Source: Streptomyces coelicoflavus (lineage in GTDB: Bacteria > Actinomycetota > Actinomycetes > Streptomycetales > Streptomycetaceae). From it: a stretch of 64,000 nucleotides of DNA. Location of the stretch: the NCBI RefSeq assembly GCF_003112555.1, contig NZ_BEWB01000009.1:371759-435758 (forward strand), written 5' to 3'. The notes beneath the pieces are model-generated. The model saw only the letters and a program-made list of their open reading frames with translations, searched no databases and had not been told where the DNA came from. Made by a program: the position numbers and the translations under genes. Of this stretch, positions 33,532 through 42,253 are shown piece after piece (positions within the stretch are counted from its first letter, which is position 1; each line of letters begins with the position of its first letter).

Positions 33532-34182
33532 GTGAGCGGCGGCCAACGGCGGATCGTGCGCGAACTCGTCGGCGCGCACGGGCAGACGTACGCCGACGAG
33601 GCGGGCATCCGGCTGAAGGACACCCCGCAGCCGCTGTACCGGCTGCTGGTCCTCGCGCACCTGCTCAGCGCCCGCATCAGCGCCTCCATCGCCGTCGCCA
33701 CCGCCCGTGCGCTCAGCGAGGCGGGGCTGCGCGACCCGCGCCGCATGGCCGGCGCCGACTGGCAGGAACGGGTGGACGCGCTCGGACGGGGCGGCTACCG
33801 GCGCTACGACGAGCGCACCGCCACCCAGCTCGGCGAGGGCGCGGAACTGCTGACCGAGCGGTGGGGCGGCGACCTGCGCAGGCTGCGCGACGAGGCGGAG
33901 GGTGACGTGCCGGGCGTGCGGCGGCTGCTCCAGGAGTTCCCCGGAGTGGGTCCGACCGGCGCGGACATCTTCCTGCGGGAGGCCCAGCTGGTCTGGCCCG
34001 AGGCGGCCCCCTACCTGGACCGCAAGGCCCTCCAGGGCGCCGAGCGCCTCGGTCTGCCCGGTGACCCGGACCGGCTCCTGGCCCTGGCCGGGAAGGCGGA
34101 ACCGGCCGTCCTCGCGGCCGCCCTGGTGCGCGCGGCGGTGGACAAGGACGTCGCCGAGCAGACCCTCGACCACGCGGCCTGA
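33532..34182 (+). CDS. Endonuclease III-like HhH-GPD protein
   Basis: 216 residues with a helix-hairpin-helix motif (LLQEFPGVGPTGADIFLREAQ, about 138-158). The helical fold and LYRLLVLAHLLSARISASIAVATARAL match endonuclease III relatives, which excise oxidised pyrimidines. The catalytic Lys and the C-terminal 4Cys cluster of true Nth are not evident, so glycosylase activity is uncertain. GTG at 33532 lies 2 nt after the DUF3140 stop. Confidence 0.82.
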   Translation: MSGGQRRIVRELVGAHGQTYADEAGIRLKDTPQPLYRLLVLAHLLSARISASIAVATARALSEAGLRDPRRMAGADWQERVDALGRGGYRRYDERTATQLGEGAELLTERWGGDLRRLRDEAEGDVPGVRRLLQEFPGVGPTGADIFLREAQLVWPEAAPYLDRKALQGAERLGLPGDPDRLLALAGKAEPAVLAAALVRAAVDKDVAEQTLDHAA

Positions 34183-34315
34183 CCGAACGGGCCGGCCCCG
34201 CGGGCGCACCGGCGCAGGTGGCCGCTCCTCACCCGGACAGCCCCCTGCGCTGGTGTGCCCCCGGCCCCGGTGATGCGCTGAGGACACCGTTTCCCGTCCC
34301 AGGAGGCATCCCGCG

Positions 34316-35185
34316 ATGAGCCGTCGTCCGTCCCACCCCGTCCGTCTCCTGGCCTCCGCCCTGGCGGCGGGCGCGCTGCTGACCACCGCCGCCTGCTCGG
34401 ACGGCGGGGGTGCGGACGGCGCCTCGGACACCGCCGCCGAGCAGGCCGGGATCGCCGAGCGGAACGCGGCGAAGCAGACCCCGAGCGGTTCCCCCACGAC
34501 GTCCCCGACCGGCTCACCCAGCGCCTCCCCGGGCACCCTCACCGAGTCCGGCGCCAAGGCCGCCCTGCTCACCGAGGCCGACCTGGAGGGGGACTGGAAC
34601 CAGGTCGAGGACGCGGACAAGTGGCGCGACCGGCTGCTCGTCGGCGAGGTCGACGTGGCCGCCTTCCTCTCCGCCAAGGCCGAGGCCGCGGAGTGCCAGC
34701 AGCTGATCGACGGGCTCTACCGCGACAACCTGCTGGGCGAGCCGTCGGGAACGTCCGCGCTCGCCGGCTTCGAGCAGGGTGACTCCCGCCTCCTGGAGCA
34801 GGTCGCAGGCTACGACCGCGCCGGCCTCGACGACCGTCTGAAGTGGCTGGACTCGCTGCCGCAGACGTGCGACGAGTTCACCGTGACCGACTCCGACGGC
34901 AACAAGCGCACGGTCCAGGTGACCGAGGCCTCGGTGCCCGACGTCGGCGACGCCCGCGAGGGCGTGCACGTGACCGTGCAGGGAAGCGCCGACGCCACCC
35001 CGGTCACGCTCACCCTGGACATCGCCGCCGTACGCGTCGGCACCTCCGCCCTCACCGTCACCAGCGGCGGCCTGGACGGCTGGCAGGCCTCCTCCGTCGA
35101 GCGCGGCGTACGCCAGGGCACCGAGCGCCTCCAGACCGTCCTGGACGGCGGGACCCCCTCGCCGCAGCCCACCAACCTGGACTGA
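34316..35185 (+). CDS. Lipoprotein of unknown function
   Basis: 289 residues. A signal peptide with lipobox LTTAAC (Cys at about 27) is followed by a low-complexity Ser/Pro/Thr linker (TPSGSPTTSPTGSPSASPG) that would space the folded domain from the membrane. The rest is soluble with repeated Asp/Glu/Thr stretches, including LTEADLEGDWNQVED and a beta-rich end. I do not recognise a family. The gene stands alone, with ATG preceded by CCAGGAGG. Confidence 0.88.
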   Translation: MSRRPSHPVRLLASALAAGALLTTAACSDGGGADGASDTAAEQAGIAERNAAKQTPSGSPTTSPTGSPSASPGTLTESGAKAALLTEADLEGDWNQVEDADKWRDRLLVGEVDVAAFLSAKAEAAECQQLIDGLYRDNLLGEPSGTSALAGFEQGDSRLLEQVAGYDRAGLDDRLKWLDSLPQTCDEFTVTDSDGNKRTVQVTEASVPDVGDAREGVHVTVQGSADATPVTLTLDIAAVRVGTSALTVTSGGLDGWQASSVERGVRQGTERLQTVLDGGTPSPQPTNLD

Positions 35186-35311
35186 CGTCCACCGCGGCAT
35201 CCCGGGCGGCTTTCACCGCGTCGTGCGCACATCCGGCGAAACCCGGACAGGGTGATCACCGGACGGCACAATGGTCCGCGACGGACGGCGCACGCGCGAA
35301 GGAGCCGAGAC

Positions 35312-36712
35312 GTGAGCGACAGCGACCCCGTGCCCGGCGGGCGCCCCGGTGAGGTCGAGCGGGCCACCGCGCTGAGCGGCGAGCTGACCGGGCAGGGGGT
35401 GCACGGCGTCGTGCTGGCGTACGTCGACACGGCCGGGATCACGCGGGTGAAGACCGTGCCCACCGCGAAGCTCGCCTCCGCCTCGGCCTGGGGCGTCGGC
35501 ATGTCGCCGGTGTTCGACACCTTCCTCGCCGACGACTCGATCGTCACCACGGACGTCCTCGGCTCCCCCGACGGCGACCTGCGCCTCTACCCCGACCTCG
35601 ACCGGCTGACCGTGCTGGCGGCACAGCCCGGCTGGGCGTGGGCCCCGGTCGACCGGATCACGCAGGAGGGCGCACCGCATCCGGCGTGCGGACGCACCGT
35701 CCTGCGCCGGACCGCGGCCGGGGCCGCCGAGCGGCACGGCGTCACCTTCAGGGCCGCCGTCGAGATCGAGTGGGTGGTGGGCCGGGACGACGCGGACGGC
35801 GACGCGTTCGTCCCGGCGGTGTCCGGACCGGCGTACGGAGCCGCCCGGCAGATCGAGCTGAGCGACTGCGCCGCCGACCTGCTGGCGGCGCTCGCGGCGC
35901 AGGGCGTGGACGTGGAGCAGTTCCATCCCGAGTACGCGGCGGGGCAGTTCGAGATCTCGGTGGGCGCGCTCGACCCGGTGACGGCGGCCGACCACAGCGT
36001 GCTCGTGCGGCAGACGATCCGGGCCGTGTCCCGGCGGCACGGGCTGCGCGTCTCCTTCGCCCCGGCGGTCCTCGGCCAGGGCGTCGGCAACGGCGGGCAC
36101 CTCCACCTCTCCGCCTGGCGCGGCGGAACGAACCTGCACGCGGGCGGTGCGGGCCGGTACGGCATGACCCCTGAGGCCGAGTCCTTCGTGGCCGGAGTCC
36201 TAGGCCGCCTCCCGGCGCTCACGGCGATGACCGCGCCGAGTCCGGCCAGCCGGCTGCGGCTGCGCCCCTCTCAGTGGGCGGGGGTGTTCACCGCCTGGGG
36301 CAGGGAGACCCGCGAGGCGGCGCTGCGGATCGTCACCGGCACCGCGGGGATCCGCGACCGCGCGGCGAACCTGGAGGTCAAGCCGGTCGACCTCGCCGCC
36401 AATCCCTACCTCGCCCTCGCCTCGGTGATCGCCGCCGGCCTGGACGGGCTCGCCTCGTCGGCGCCGCTGCCCGAGGAGATCACCGGCGACCCGGCCCTGC
36501 TCGACCCCGCCGACGCGGCGGCCCGGGGCGTGCGGCGGCTGCCGGTCACGCTCGCGGAGTCGGTGGCGGCGTTCCGCGCGGACGAAGTGCTCAGGACCGC
36601 CCTGGGCCCGGTGCTGGCCGACGCGGTGGTCGCCGTACGCCTCGGCGAGGCCGGGGCGGTCGAGGGGCTGGACGACGAGGGCGTTGCGGCGGCCTACCGC
36701 TGGAAGTACTGA
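35312..36712 (+). CDS. Glutamine synthetase-like enzyme (gamma-glutamyl ligase)
   Basis: 466 residues of the GS superfamily. Catalytic-domain features are AAVEIEWVV (metal Glu), FHPEYAAGQFEISVGALDPV, NGGHLHLSAWRGGTN (active-site His) and SQWAGVF..RIVTGTAGIRDRAANLEVKPVDLAANPYLALASVIAAGLDG. It lacks adenylylation-type features and belongs to the GlnA3/GlnA4/FluG-like set that ligates glutamate to amines. The amidohydrolase gene begins 1 nt after its stop; together they match the two domains of FluG. Confidence 0.9.
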   Translation: MSDSDPVPGGRPGEVERATALSGELTGQGVHGVVLAYVDTAGITRVKTVPTAKLASASAWGVGMSPVFDTFLADDSIVTTDVLGSPDGDLRLYPDLDRLTVLAAQPGWAWAPVDRITQEGAPHPACGRTVLRRTAAGAAERHGVTFRAAVEIEWVVGRDDADGDAFVPAVSGPAYGAARQIELSDCAADLLAALAAQGVDVEQFHPEYAAGQFEISVGALDPVTAADHSVLVRQTIRAVSRRHGLRVSFAPAVLGQGVGNGGHLHLSAWRGGTNLHAGGAGRYGMTPEAESFVAGVLGRLPALTAMTAPSPASRLRLRPSQWAGVFTAWGRETREAALRIVTGTAGIRDRAANLEVKPVDLAANPYLALASVIAAGLDGLASSAPLPEEITGDPALLDPADAAARGVRRLPVTLAESVAAFRADEVLRTALGPVLADAVVAVRLGEAGAVEGLDDEGVAAAYRWKY

Positions 36713-36713
36713 G

Positions 36714-37862
36714 ATGGCCGCCGGGCCCGTGCACGAGCGGCTCGCCGCGCTGGAGCTGGTGGACCACCACTGCCACGGCGCGGTCACCGGCGACCTGGAC
36801 CGCGCGGGCTTCGAGTCCCTGCTCACCGAGGGCGAGGCGTGGCCCGGCGTCTCCCCGTTCGACAGCCCCGTCGGTCTCGCCGTGCGCCGGCACTGCGCAC
36901 CCGTGCTGGACCTGCCGCGCCACGCCCCCGCCGACACGTACGTGGCCCGGCGGGCGGAGCTGGGCGCCGCCGAGGTCAACCGGCGGTTCCTGCGGGCCGC
37001 GGGCACCGGCGTGTTCTGCGTGGACACGGGGTACGCCCCGCACCCGGTGACGGGTCCGGCCGAGCTGGCCGAGGCGGCGGGCGCGACGGCGTACGAGGTG
37101 GTCCGGCTGGAGGGTGTCGCGGAGGCCGTGGCGGCGGGCGGTGTCGAGCCGGACGCGTACGCGGAGGCGTTCCGCACGGCCGCGTGGGAGGCGGTCGGGC
37201 GGCCGGGCGTGGTGGGCGTCAAGTCGGTCGCGGCCTACCGCACCGGTTTCGACCTGGACCCGGCCCGCCCCTCGCCCGCCGAGGTCACGCGGGCCGCCGG
37301 GCGCTGGCTCGCGCGCGGCGGCGGGCGCCTCGACGACCCGGTGCTCGTGCGGGACCTGCTGTGGACGGCCGTAGACCTCGGGCGGCCGCTGCAACTGCAC
37401 ACGGGGTTCGGGGACGCCGACATCCGCCTGCACCGTGTGGACCCCACCCTGCTGACCGACTGGCTGCACCTGACCGCCGGCACGATCCCGGTCCTGCTGC
37501 TGCACTGCTGGCCCTACCAGCGCCAGGCCGCCTATCTGTCGGCGGTCTTCGAGCGGGTGCACCTGGACGTGGGGCTCACCCTGCACCACGTCGGTCCCGC
37601 CCGGGCGGGTGCGATCCTCGCGGAGGCGCTGGAGATCACCCCGTTCCGCAAGCTGCTGTACAGCTCCGACGCCTACGGCGTGGCCGAGTTCCACCACCTG
37701 GGGGCGCTCGCCTTCCGCCAGGGGCTGGCCGGGCTGTTGCAGGAGCGGCTGGACGCCGACGAGCTGTCCCTGCCGGACGCGCTGCGCCTCGCCCGGTGGG
37801 CCGGGCGGGACAACGCCCGACGGGTCTACGGGCTCCCCGGTGGTCCCGCGGACGACGGCTGA
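36714..37862 (+). CDS. Amidohydrolase-2 family protein, partner of the GS-like ligase
   Basis: 382 residues of the metal-dependent TIM-barrel superfamily. Seen are the HxH pair VDHHCHG near the start, a Lys in GVVGVKSVAAYRTGFDL, QLHTGFGDADIRL, VLLLHCWPYQRQAAYL and the Asp in KLLYSSDAYGV. Such enzymes hydrolyse amide bonds or decarboxylate aromatic acids. The gene follows the GS-like gene by 1 nt (TGAGATG), so both are made in one operon. A role in cleaving or shuttling a gamma-glutamyl amine is inferred from the pairing. Confidence 0.88.
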   Translation: MAAGPVHERLAALELVDHHCHGAVTGDLDRAGFESLLTEGEAWPGVSPFDSPVGLAVRRHCAPVLDLPRHAPADTYVARRAELGAAEVNRRFLRAAGTGVFCVDTGYAPHPVTGPAELAEAAGATAYEVVRLEGVAEAVAAGGVEPDAYAEAFRTAAWEAVGRPGVVGVKSVAAYRTGFDLDPARPSPAEVTRAAGRWLARGGGRLDDPVLVRDLLWTAVDLGRPLQLHTGFGDADIRLHRVDPTLLTDWLHLTAGTIPVLLLHCWPYQRQAAYLSAVFERVHLDVGLTLHHVGPARAGAILAEALEITPFRKLLYSSDAYGVAEFHHLGALAFRQGLAGLLQERLDADELSLPDALRLARWAGRDNARRVYGLPGGPADDG

Positions 37863-37933
37863 GCCGGGTGGGACGGGTCACAGTCCCGGAGCGCCGCCCG
37901 GGACTCACGAACGGCTGAAAGTATGATCAAGCG

Positions 37934-38470
37934 ATGTCTGACATGACCGAGACCACGCCGGGCTGGCTGACGACGGACGAACTGGAGATGGCACGCGCCC
38001 GCATGCCGATCCTGTACGTCGAGGCCGTGCCCGTACGCGTGGACGACAGCGGCGAAGTCACCAGCGTCGGCCTGCTCCTGCGCATCGGGCCCGACGGGAC
38101 GGTCAGCCGGACGCTGGTCTCCGGCCGGGTGCTGCACCACGAGCGGGTGCGCGACGCCCTGCTGCGACATCTGGAGAAGGACCTCGGCCCGGTGGCGCTG
38201 CCCCGGGTGCCGTCCTCGCTCCAGCCGTTCACGGTGGCCGAGTACTTCCCCACGCACGGTGTCACGCCGTACCACGACCCCCGGCAGCACGCAGTCTCGC
38301 TCGCCTACGTCGTGCCGGTGGCCGGTGACTGCCGGCCGCGCCAGGACGCCCTCGACCTGGTGTGGTTCGATCCGCGCGAGGCCCTGTCCGAGGCGGTGCG
38401 CAGCGAGATGCCGGGCGGACACGGGGTGTTGCTGAAGCAGGCGCTGGCGCACGTGGGCTGCGTGGACTGA
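37934..38470 (+). CDS. NUDIX-like DUF4916 protein
   Basis: 178 residues: WLTTDELEMARARMPILYVEAVPVRVDDSGEVTSVGLLLRIG, then VSLAYVVPVAGDCRPRQDALDLVWFDPREAL. The DUF4916 family resembles NUDIX hydrolases, but the REXXEE nudix box is not complete here, so hydrolysis of nucleoside diphosphates is uncertain. It is single, between the amidohydrolase and the end of the mnh operon, and converges with mnhG. Confidence 0.82.
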   Translation: MSDMTETTPGWLTTDELEMARARMPILYVEAVPVRVDDSGEVTSVGLLLRIGPDGTVSRTLVSGRVLHHERVRDALLRHLEKDLGPVALPRVPSSLQPFTVAEYFPTHGVTPYHDPRQHAVSLAYVVPVAGDCRPRQDALDLVWFDPREALSEAVRSEMPGGHGVLLKQALAHVGCVD

Positions 38471-38483
38471 CCGCTCCCCGGGG

Positions 38484-38849
38484 CTACTCCTCCCGCCGGT
38501 CCCCGTCGCTCAGCTGCGGGTCCAGGTCGTCCCGGAGCAGGCCCCGGGACCCCGTCTGGCCGGTGCGGTAGGCGGAGCGGGCCACCAGGTGGGAGGCGAC
38601 CGGGCTGGTGAGGAACTGGAAAAAGACGATGAGCGCGAGAGTGCCCACGTCGGTGCCGTGCCGCAGGCGCAGTGCCACCCCGGCGAGGACGAGGAGCATC
38701 CCCAGCGTCTGCGGCTTGGTCGCCGCGTGGCTGCGGGAGAGCACGTCGGGGAAGCGGAGCATCCCGATCACACCGAGCAGGCACTGAAGGCAGCCGAGGA
38801 GCAGCAGCAGGGTCCCCACCAGGTCGGCCGCCTCGGCCCAGGCGTTCAC
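38484..38849 (-). CDS. mnhG: Multi-subunit Na+/H+ antiporter subunit G
   Basis: 121 residues with three membrane helices (LVGTLLLLLGCLQCLLGVIGML at the N-terminus, then VLAGVALRL and LIVFFQFLTSPVASHLVAR) and the family core RFPDVLSRSHAATKPQTLGML. Last gene of the mnh operon. GTG at 38849 overlaps the mnhF stop by 4 nt. The tail (GLLRDDLDPQLSDGDRREE) is acidic and cytoplasmic. Confidence 0.92.
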   Translation of the reverse strand: MNAWAEAADLVGTLLLLLGCLQCLLGVIGMLRFPDVLSRSHAATKPQTLGMLLVLAGVALRLRHGTDVGTLALIVFFQFLTSPVASHLVARSAYRTGQTGSRGLLRDDLDPQLSDGDRREE

Positions 38850-39163
38850 CGGTGGTCCTGCCTGCCGTCGGGCAGTACGGAGGGCCGGTCGCGTACGGCG
38901 ATGAAGCGGGCGATGCCCACCGAGCCGCTGAAACCGAGGAAGGCGAGCACCAGCATCACGGGGAAGTAGAAGGAGTCGCGGTCGTGGGCGGCCTTGACTC
39001 CGATGCCGGCGATGATGAGCGCCGCGAGCACGTCGAGGGCGACGGCGCGGTCCAGCATCGAGGGGCCGTACCAGATCCGGTACAGCAGCAGGGCGCCGGC
39101 GGCGAGGACCATCACGAGCGAGGCGACGAGCATGGCGTCCTCGACGGTGTGCAGGGTGGTCAC
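38846..39163 (-). CDS. mnhF: Multi-subunit Na+/H+ antiporter subunit F
   Basis: 105 residues, three membrane helices, with the MrpF core YGPSMLDRAVALDVLAALIIAGIGV. GTG start at 39163 overlaps the mnhE stop by 4 nt (GTGA). With E and G it forms the small-subunit part of the MRP complex in the plasma membrane. Confidence 0.92.
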   Translation of the reverse strand: MTTLHTVEDAMLVASLVMVLAAGALLLYRIWYGPSMLDRAVALDVLAALIIAGIGVKAAHDRDSFYFPVMLVLAFLGFSGSVGIARFIAVRDRPSVLPDGRQDHR

Positions 39164-39759
39164 GGGGTGGGGTCACCTTCCGGTACGGGACGGGCGGCAT
39201 CGGCGATGTCCTCGGCGGTGCCGAAGGCGCGGGCGACGAGTTCCTCCACGCGCCACACCTGCCGCTGGGCGCCCTCGATCTCGCCGGGGTTGGCCGCGTC
39301 GAGGACGTGCAGGAACAGGGTGGCCGTCGCCCGGCGCAGCTCGATCACGGAGCCGCCGGGGACGTTGGAGACGGCGACGGCGGTGGCCGTCAGCATGAGG
39401 TCGCTGCGCACCCGCAGCGGCACGGCCACGACCGCGGTGTGGTAGGGGCCCTTGGCGAAGATCTGCCGGGTGACCTCGACGCTGGAGGAGAACATGTCGT
39501 AGAGCAGGTAGGCGGCCAGGCGCAGGACCCCCAGGGGGCGCAGCCGCAGGCCGATGTCCACGGCGGGCAGCGGGAAGGCCAGGCACAGGCAGACCGCGAC
39601 GAGGACGCCGTTGACGAGGTTGGCCCAGGAGGGGGTGCCCCACAGCAGGATCCAGATGACGGTGAGCCACCCGATGAGCGGCAGGTCCAGCACGCGCCGG
39701 CCGCGGCCCACGCGGAAGGACCAGCTGTAGGGCGAGCGGTCGCGGAAGAGGTTGCTCAC
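39160..39759 (-). CDS. mnhE: Multi-subunit Na+/H+ antiporter subunit E
   Basis: 199 residues. Two N-terminal helices (LIGWLTVIWILLWGTPSWANLVNGVLVAVCLCLAF) and a cytoplasmic domain with AAYLLYDMFSSSVEVTRQIF and TLTPGTV-like SVIELRRATATLFLHVLD are characteristic of MrpE. The GTG start overlaps the mnhD stop (GTGA). Confidence 0.92.
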   Translation of the reverse strand: MSNLFRDRSPYSWSFRVGRGRRVLDLPLIGWLTVIWILLWGTPSWANLVNGVLVAVCLCLAFPLPAVDIGLRLRPLGVLRLAAYLLYDMFSSSVEVTRQIFAKGPYHTAVVAVPLRVRSDLMLTATAVAVSNVPGGSVIELRRATATLFLHVLDAANPGEIEGAQRQVWRVEELVARAFGTAEDIADAARPVPEGDPTP

Positions 39760-41492
39760 CGGCCGAGCACCGCCTCGATGTAGGGCGTACGGGCGAGGAG
39801 TTCGGTGGCGGCGGCCTGGGTGAAGGTGGTGAGGGGGCCGCCGAGCACCGTGTACGACAGGCCGAGGGCGACGGCGGCTCCGGTGGCCGCGAGCATCGGC
39901 CAGGGCAGCCGTCTGGTGGTGGTGATGGACTGGCCCAGGAAGCCCGCGGCGACCACGGCACCCGCCGGCACCGGCAGGTCGCTCCCGGCACCGGTCGGTT
40001 CTCCGGAACCGGCCGCCTTGCCGGAACCGGCCGCCCTTCCGGAACCGGTCGGCTCGGGGGGACCGGTCGCTGCGCCCTCCTCCTCGTCACCTGCCTCGTC
40101 GCCTTCCTCGTCGTCGCCCGGCTCGTCGTCCTCGGCGGACTCCAGCACCACGCCCTCCTCCTCCGCCCCGGGCGGCGCGTCGCGCCAGAACGCGAGGTTC
40201 CAGACCTTCGCCATGACGTACAGGGTGAGCAGGCTGGTGGCGGCGGACCCGGCGACCAGCGCCCAGGCCCAGGCGCCGCCGGCGTCGATGCCGGCCCGCA
40301 TCAGGCCGAGTTTGCCGATGAAGCCGGACAGCGGCGGGATGCCGGCGAGGTTCATGGCGGGCACGAAGAACAGCACGGCGAGCAGCGGCGCCGCCCTGGC
40401 GAGGCCGCCGAGGCGGGTGAGTTCCGTGGTGCCGTCGCGCCGCTCGATGAGCCCGGCGACGAGGAACAGGGTGGTCTGCACGGTGATGTGGTCGGCCACG
40501 TACACGATCGCGCCGCTGATCGAGCCGTGCCCGGCGAGTGCGATGCCGAAGACCATGTAGCCGATGTGGCTGATGAGGGTGAAGGAGAGGACCCGCTTCA
40601 GGTCGGTCTGGGCGACGGCGCCGAGGATGCCGACGACCATGGAGGCCAGCGCGGCGAGCATCAGCAGGTCGCCCAGGCGGTGACCGGGGAAGAGCAGGGT
40701 CTGGGTGCGCAGCATCGAGTAGACGCCGACCTTGGTCAGCAGCCCGGCGAAGACCGCGGTGACCGGGGCGGGCGCGGTTGGATAGGAGTCGGGCAGCCAG
40801 GCCGCCAGCGGGAACACCGCCGCCTTGATGGCGAAGACCGTCAGCAGCATCGCCTCCAGCAGGGTGCGCACCCCGAGCGGCACCTCTTGCAGCCGCTGGG
40901 CGAGCTGGGCGAGGTTCACGGTGCCCGCGACCGCGTAGGTCATGGCGATGGCGACCAGGAAGAGCACGGAGGAGAACAGCGAGATGATCACGTACGTCGA
41001 TCCGGCGCGGACCCGGGTCGCGGTGCCGCCGATGGTGAGCAGGACGAAGCTGGCGACGAGCATGATCTCGAAGCCGACGTAGAGGTTGACGAGGTCCCCG
41101 GCGAGGAAGGTGCAGGAGACGCCGGCCACGAGGATGAGGTAGGCGGGGTGGAAGACGCCGACCGGTGCCTGGTCGTCGCGGTCGGCCATGCCCTGGCCCA
41201 GCGAGTACACGAGGACGAGCAGGGTGACGGCGCTGGAGACGGTGAGCATCAGTCCCGCCAGCCGGTCGGCGACGAGCGTGATGCCGACCGGCGGCGCGAA
41301 GTCGCCGAGGTGCACGCTGAGCGGTCCGTGACGGTCGGCGGCCACCATGAGCAGCACGGAGAGCACCAGGACCGCGCCGAGCACGGCGATGCTGATGAAG
41401 CGCTGGAGCCGGTGCAGCCGGGGTCCGATGGCCAGCTTCAGGCCCGTGACGCACAGGGGCAGCAGGACGGGGAGCGGCACGAGCGCGTTCAA
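39756..41492 (-). CDS. mnhD: Multi-subunit Na+/H+ antiporter subunit D, with an acidic insertion
   Basis: 578 residues, NuoM/N-like: 12-14 helices with AVLFSSVLFLVAIAM, TVFAIKAAVFPLAAWLPDSYPTAPAPVTAVFAGLLTKVGVYS and TLISHIGYMVFGIALAG. MrpD pumps protons in the complex with MrpA. Between residues about 440 and 505 there is a long acidic and repetitive insertion (EDDEPGDDEEGDEAGDEEEG, then three GSGxxAGSG-type repeats) not expected in the family. TTG at 41492 overlaps the mnhC stop (TTGA). Confidence 0.92.
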   Translation of the reverse strand: MNALVPLPVLLPLCVTGLKLAIGPRLHRLQRFISIAVLGAVLVLSVLLMVAADRHGPLSVHLGDFAPPVGITLVADRLAGLMLTVSSAVTLLVLVYSLGQGMADRDDQAPVGVFHPAYLILVAGVSCTFLAGDLVNLYVGFEIMLVASFVLLTIGGTATRVRAGSTYVIISLFSSVLFLVAIAMTYAVAGTVNLAQLAQRLQEVPLGVRTLLEAMLLTVFAIKAAVFPLAAWLPDSYPTAPAPVTAVFAGLLTKVGVYSMLRTQTLLFPGHRLGDLLMLAALASMVVGILGAVAQTDLKRVLSFTLISHIGYMVFGIALAGHGSISGAIVYVADHITVQTTLFLVAGLIERRDGTTELTRLGGLARAAPLLAVLFFVPAMNLAGIPPLSGFIGKLGLMRAGIDAGGAWAWALVAGSAATSLLTLYVMAKVWNLAFWRDAPPGAEEEGVVLESAEDDEPGDDEEGDEAGDEEEGAATGPPEPTGSGRAAGSGKAAGSGEPTGAGSDLPVPAGAVVAAGFLGQSITTTRRLPWPMLAATGAAVALGLSYTVLGGPLTTFTQAAATELLARTPYIEAVLGR

Positions 41493-42253
41493 CTGGTTCC
41501 TTCCGTGCCGGCGCCCCCGGGGTCGTCGGGCTGGTCGGGCGGCGGGTGGCCGGAGTCCTCGCCGGGGCGGGAGTCGGGTTCGCGGCCGGTCTCCTCGGGG
41601 TCGTTGGAGGGCCCGGCGATGCGGGCCGGGGCCGGTCCGGGGCGGCCGGCGGCGTCGGTGGAGCCCAGCTCGCGGCCTTCCCGGTAGTCCTCGGGGTCGG
41701 CGCCGAGGATGTCGTTCCAGAGGTTGCCGGAGACGTCGTTGGCGCGGGCCTGGTAGGCGCGTTCCTCGCGGACCCGCCGGCGCAGCCGCTTGCGGGCGGC
41801 GCGGTAGCGGGCGCGCTGCTCGGCGTCGGCGCCGCCGTCCCCGGCGCGGGCCTCGCGGTAGCGGTCGCGCAACTCCCCGCGCCGGTCGAGGAACTCGGCG
41901 CGCAGGGCGACCAGCCGGTCCTCGGTGTCGTCGCTGATCTCGTCGGATCCGGTGACCTGGTGGCTGCGGTAGGCCATGGCGAGCAGGAACGCGGTGGTGG
42001 CGAGGGTGATGACGATCGCGGTCAGGGCGATGGCCTGGGGCAGCGGGTCGGTGACGCGGTTGCGGATGATGTGCGGGTAGAGCAGCGGTGCGTCGCCCGC
42101 GTTGCCGGTGGAGGCGAGGACCAGCAGGTTGACTCCGTTGCCGAGGACGACGGCGCCGAGCAGGATCCGGGTCAGGGACCGGGTCAGCAGCAGGGTGGCG
42201 CCGACGGCGTTGAGGACGGCGGCGGCCACCAGGAGGGAGAGGCTGACGGTCAT
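41489..42253 (-). CDS. mnhC: Multi-subunit Na+/H+ antiporter subunit C, with a long charged C-terminus
   Basis: 254 residues. The first 120 are the NuoK-like MrpC (three helices, LLGAVVLGNGVNLLVLASTG, and ALTAIVITLATTAFLLAMAYR). The remaining 130 are charged, coiled-coil-like and then Pro/Asp-rich (YRAARKRLRRRVREERAYQA, later PGPAPARIAG), while typical MrpC ends near 115. It overlaps mnhA and mnhD by 4 nt each. Confidence 0.92.
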   Translation of the reverse strand: MTVSLSLLVAAAVLNAVGATLLLTRSLTRILLGAVVLGNGVNLLVLASTGNAGDAPLLYPHIIRNRVTDPLPQAIALTAIVITLATTAFLLAMAYRSHQVTGSDEISDDTEDRLVALRAEFLDRRGELRDRYREARAGDGGADAEQRARYRAARKRLRRRVREERAYQARANDVSGNLWNDILGADPEDYREGRELGSTDAAGRPGPAPARIAGPSNDPEETGREPDSRPGEDSGHPPPDQPDDPGGAGTEGTS

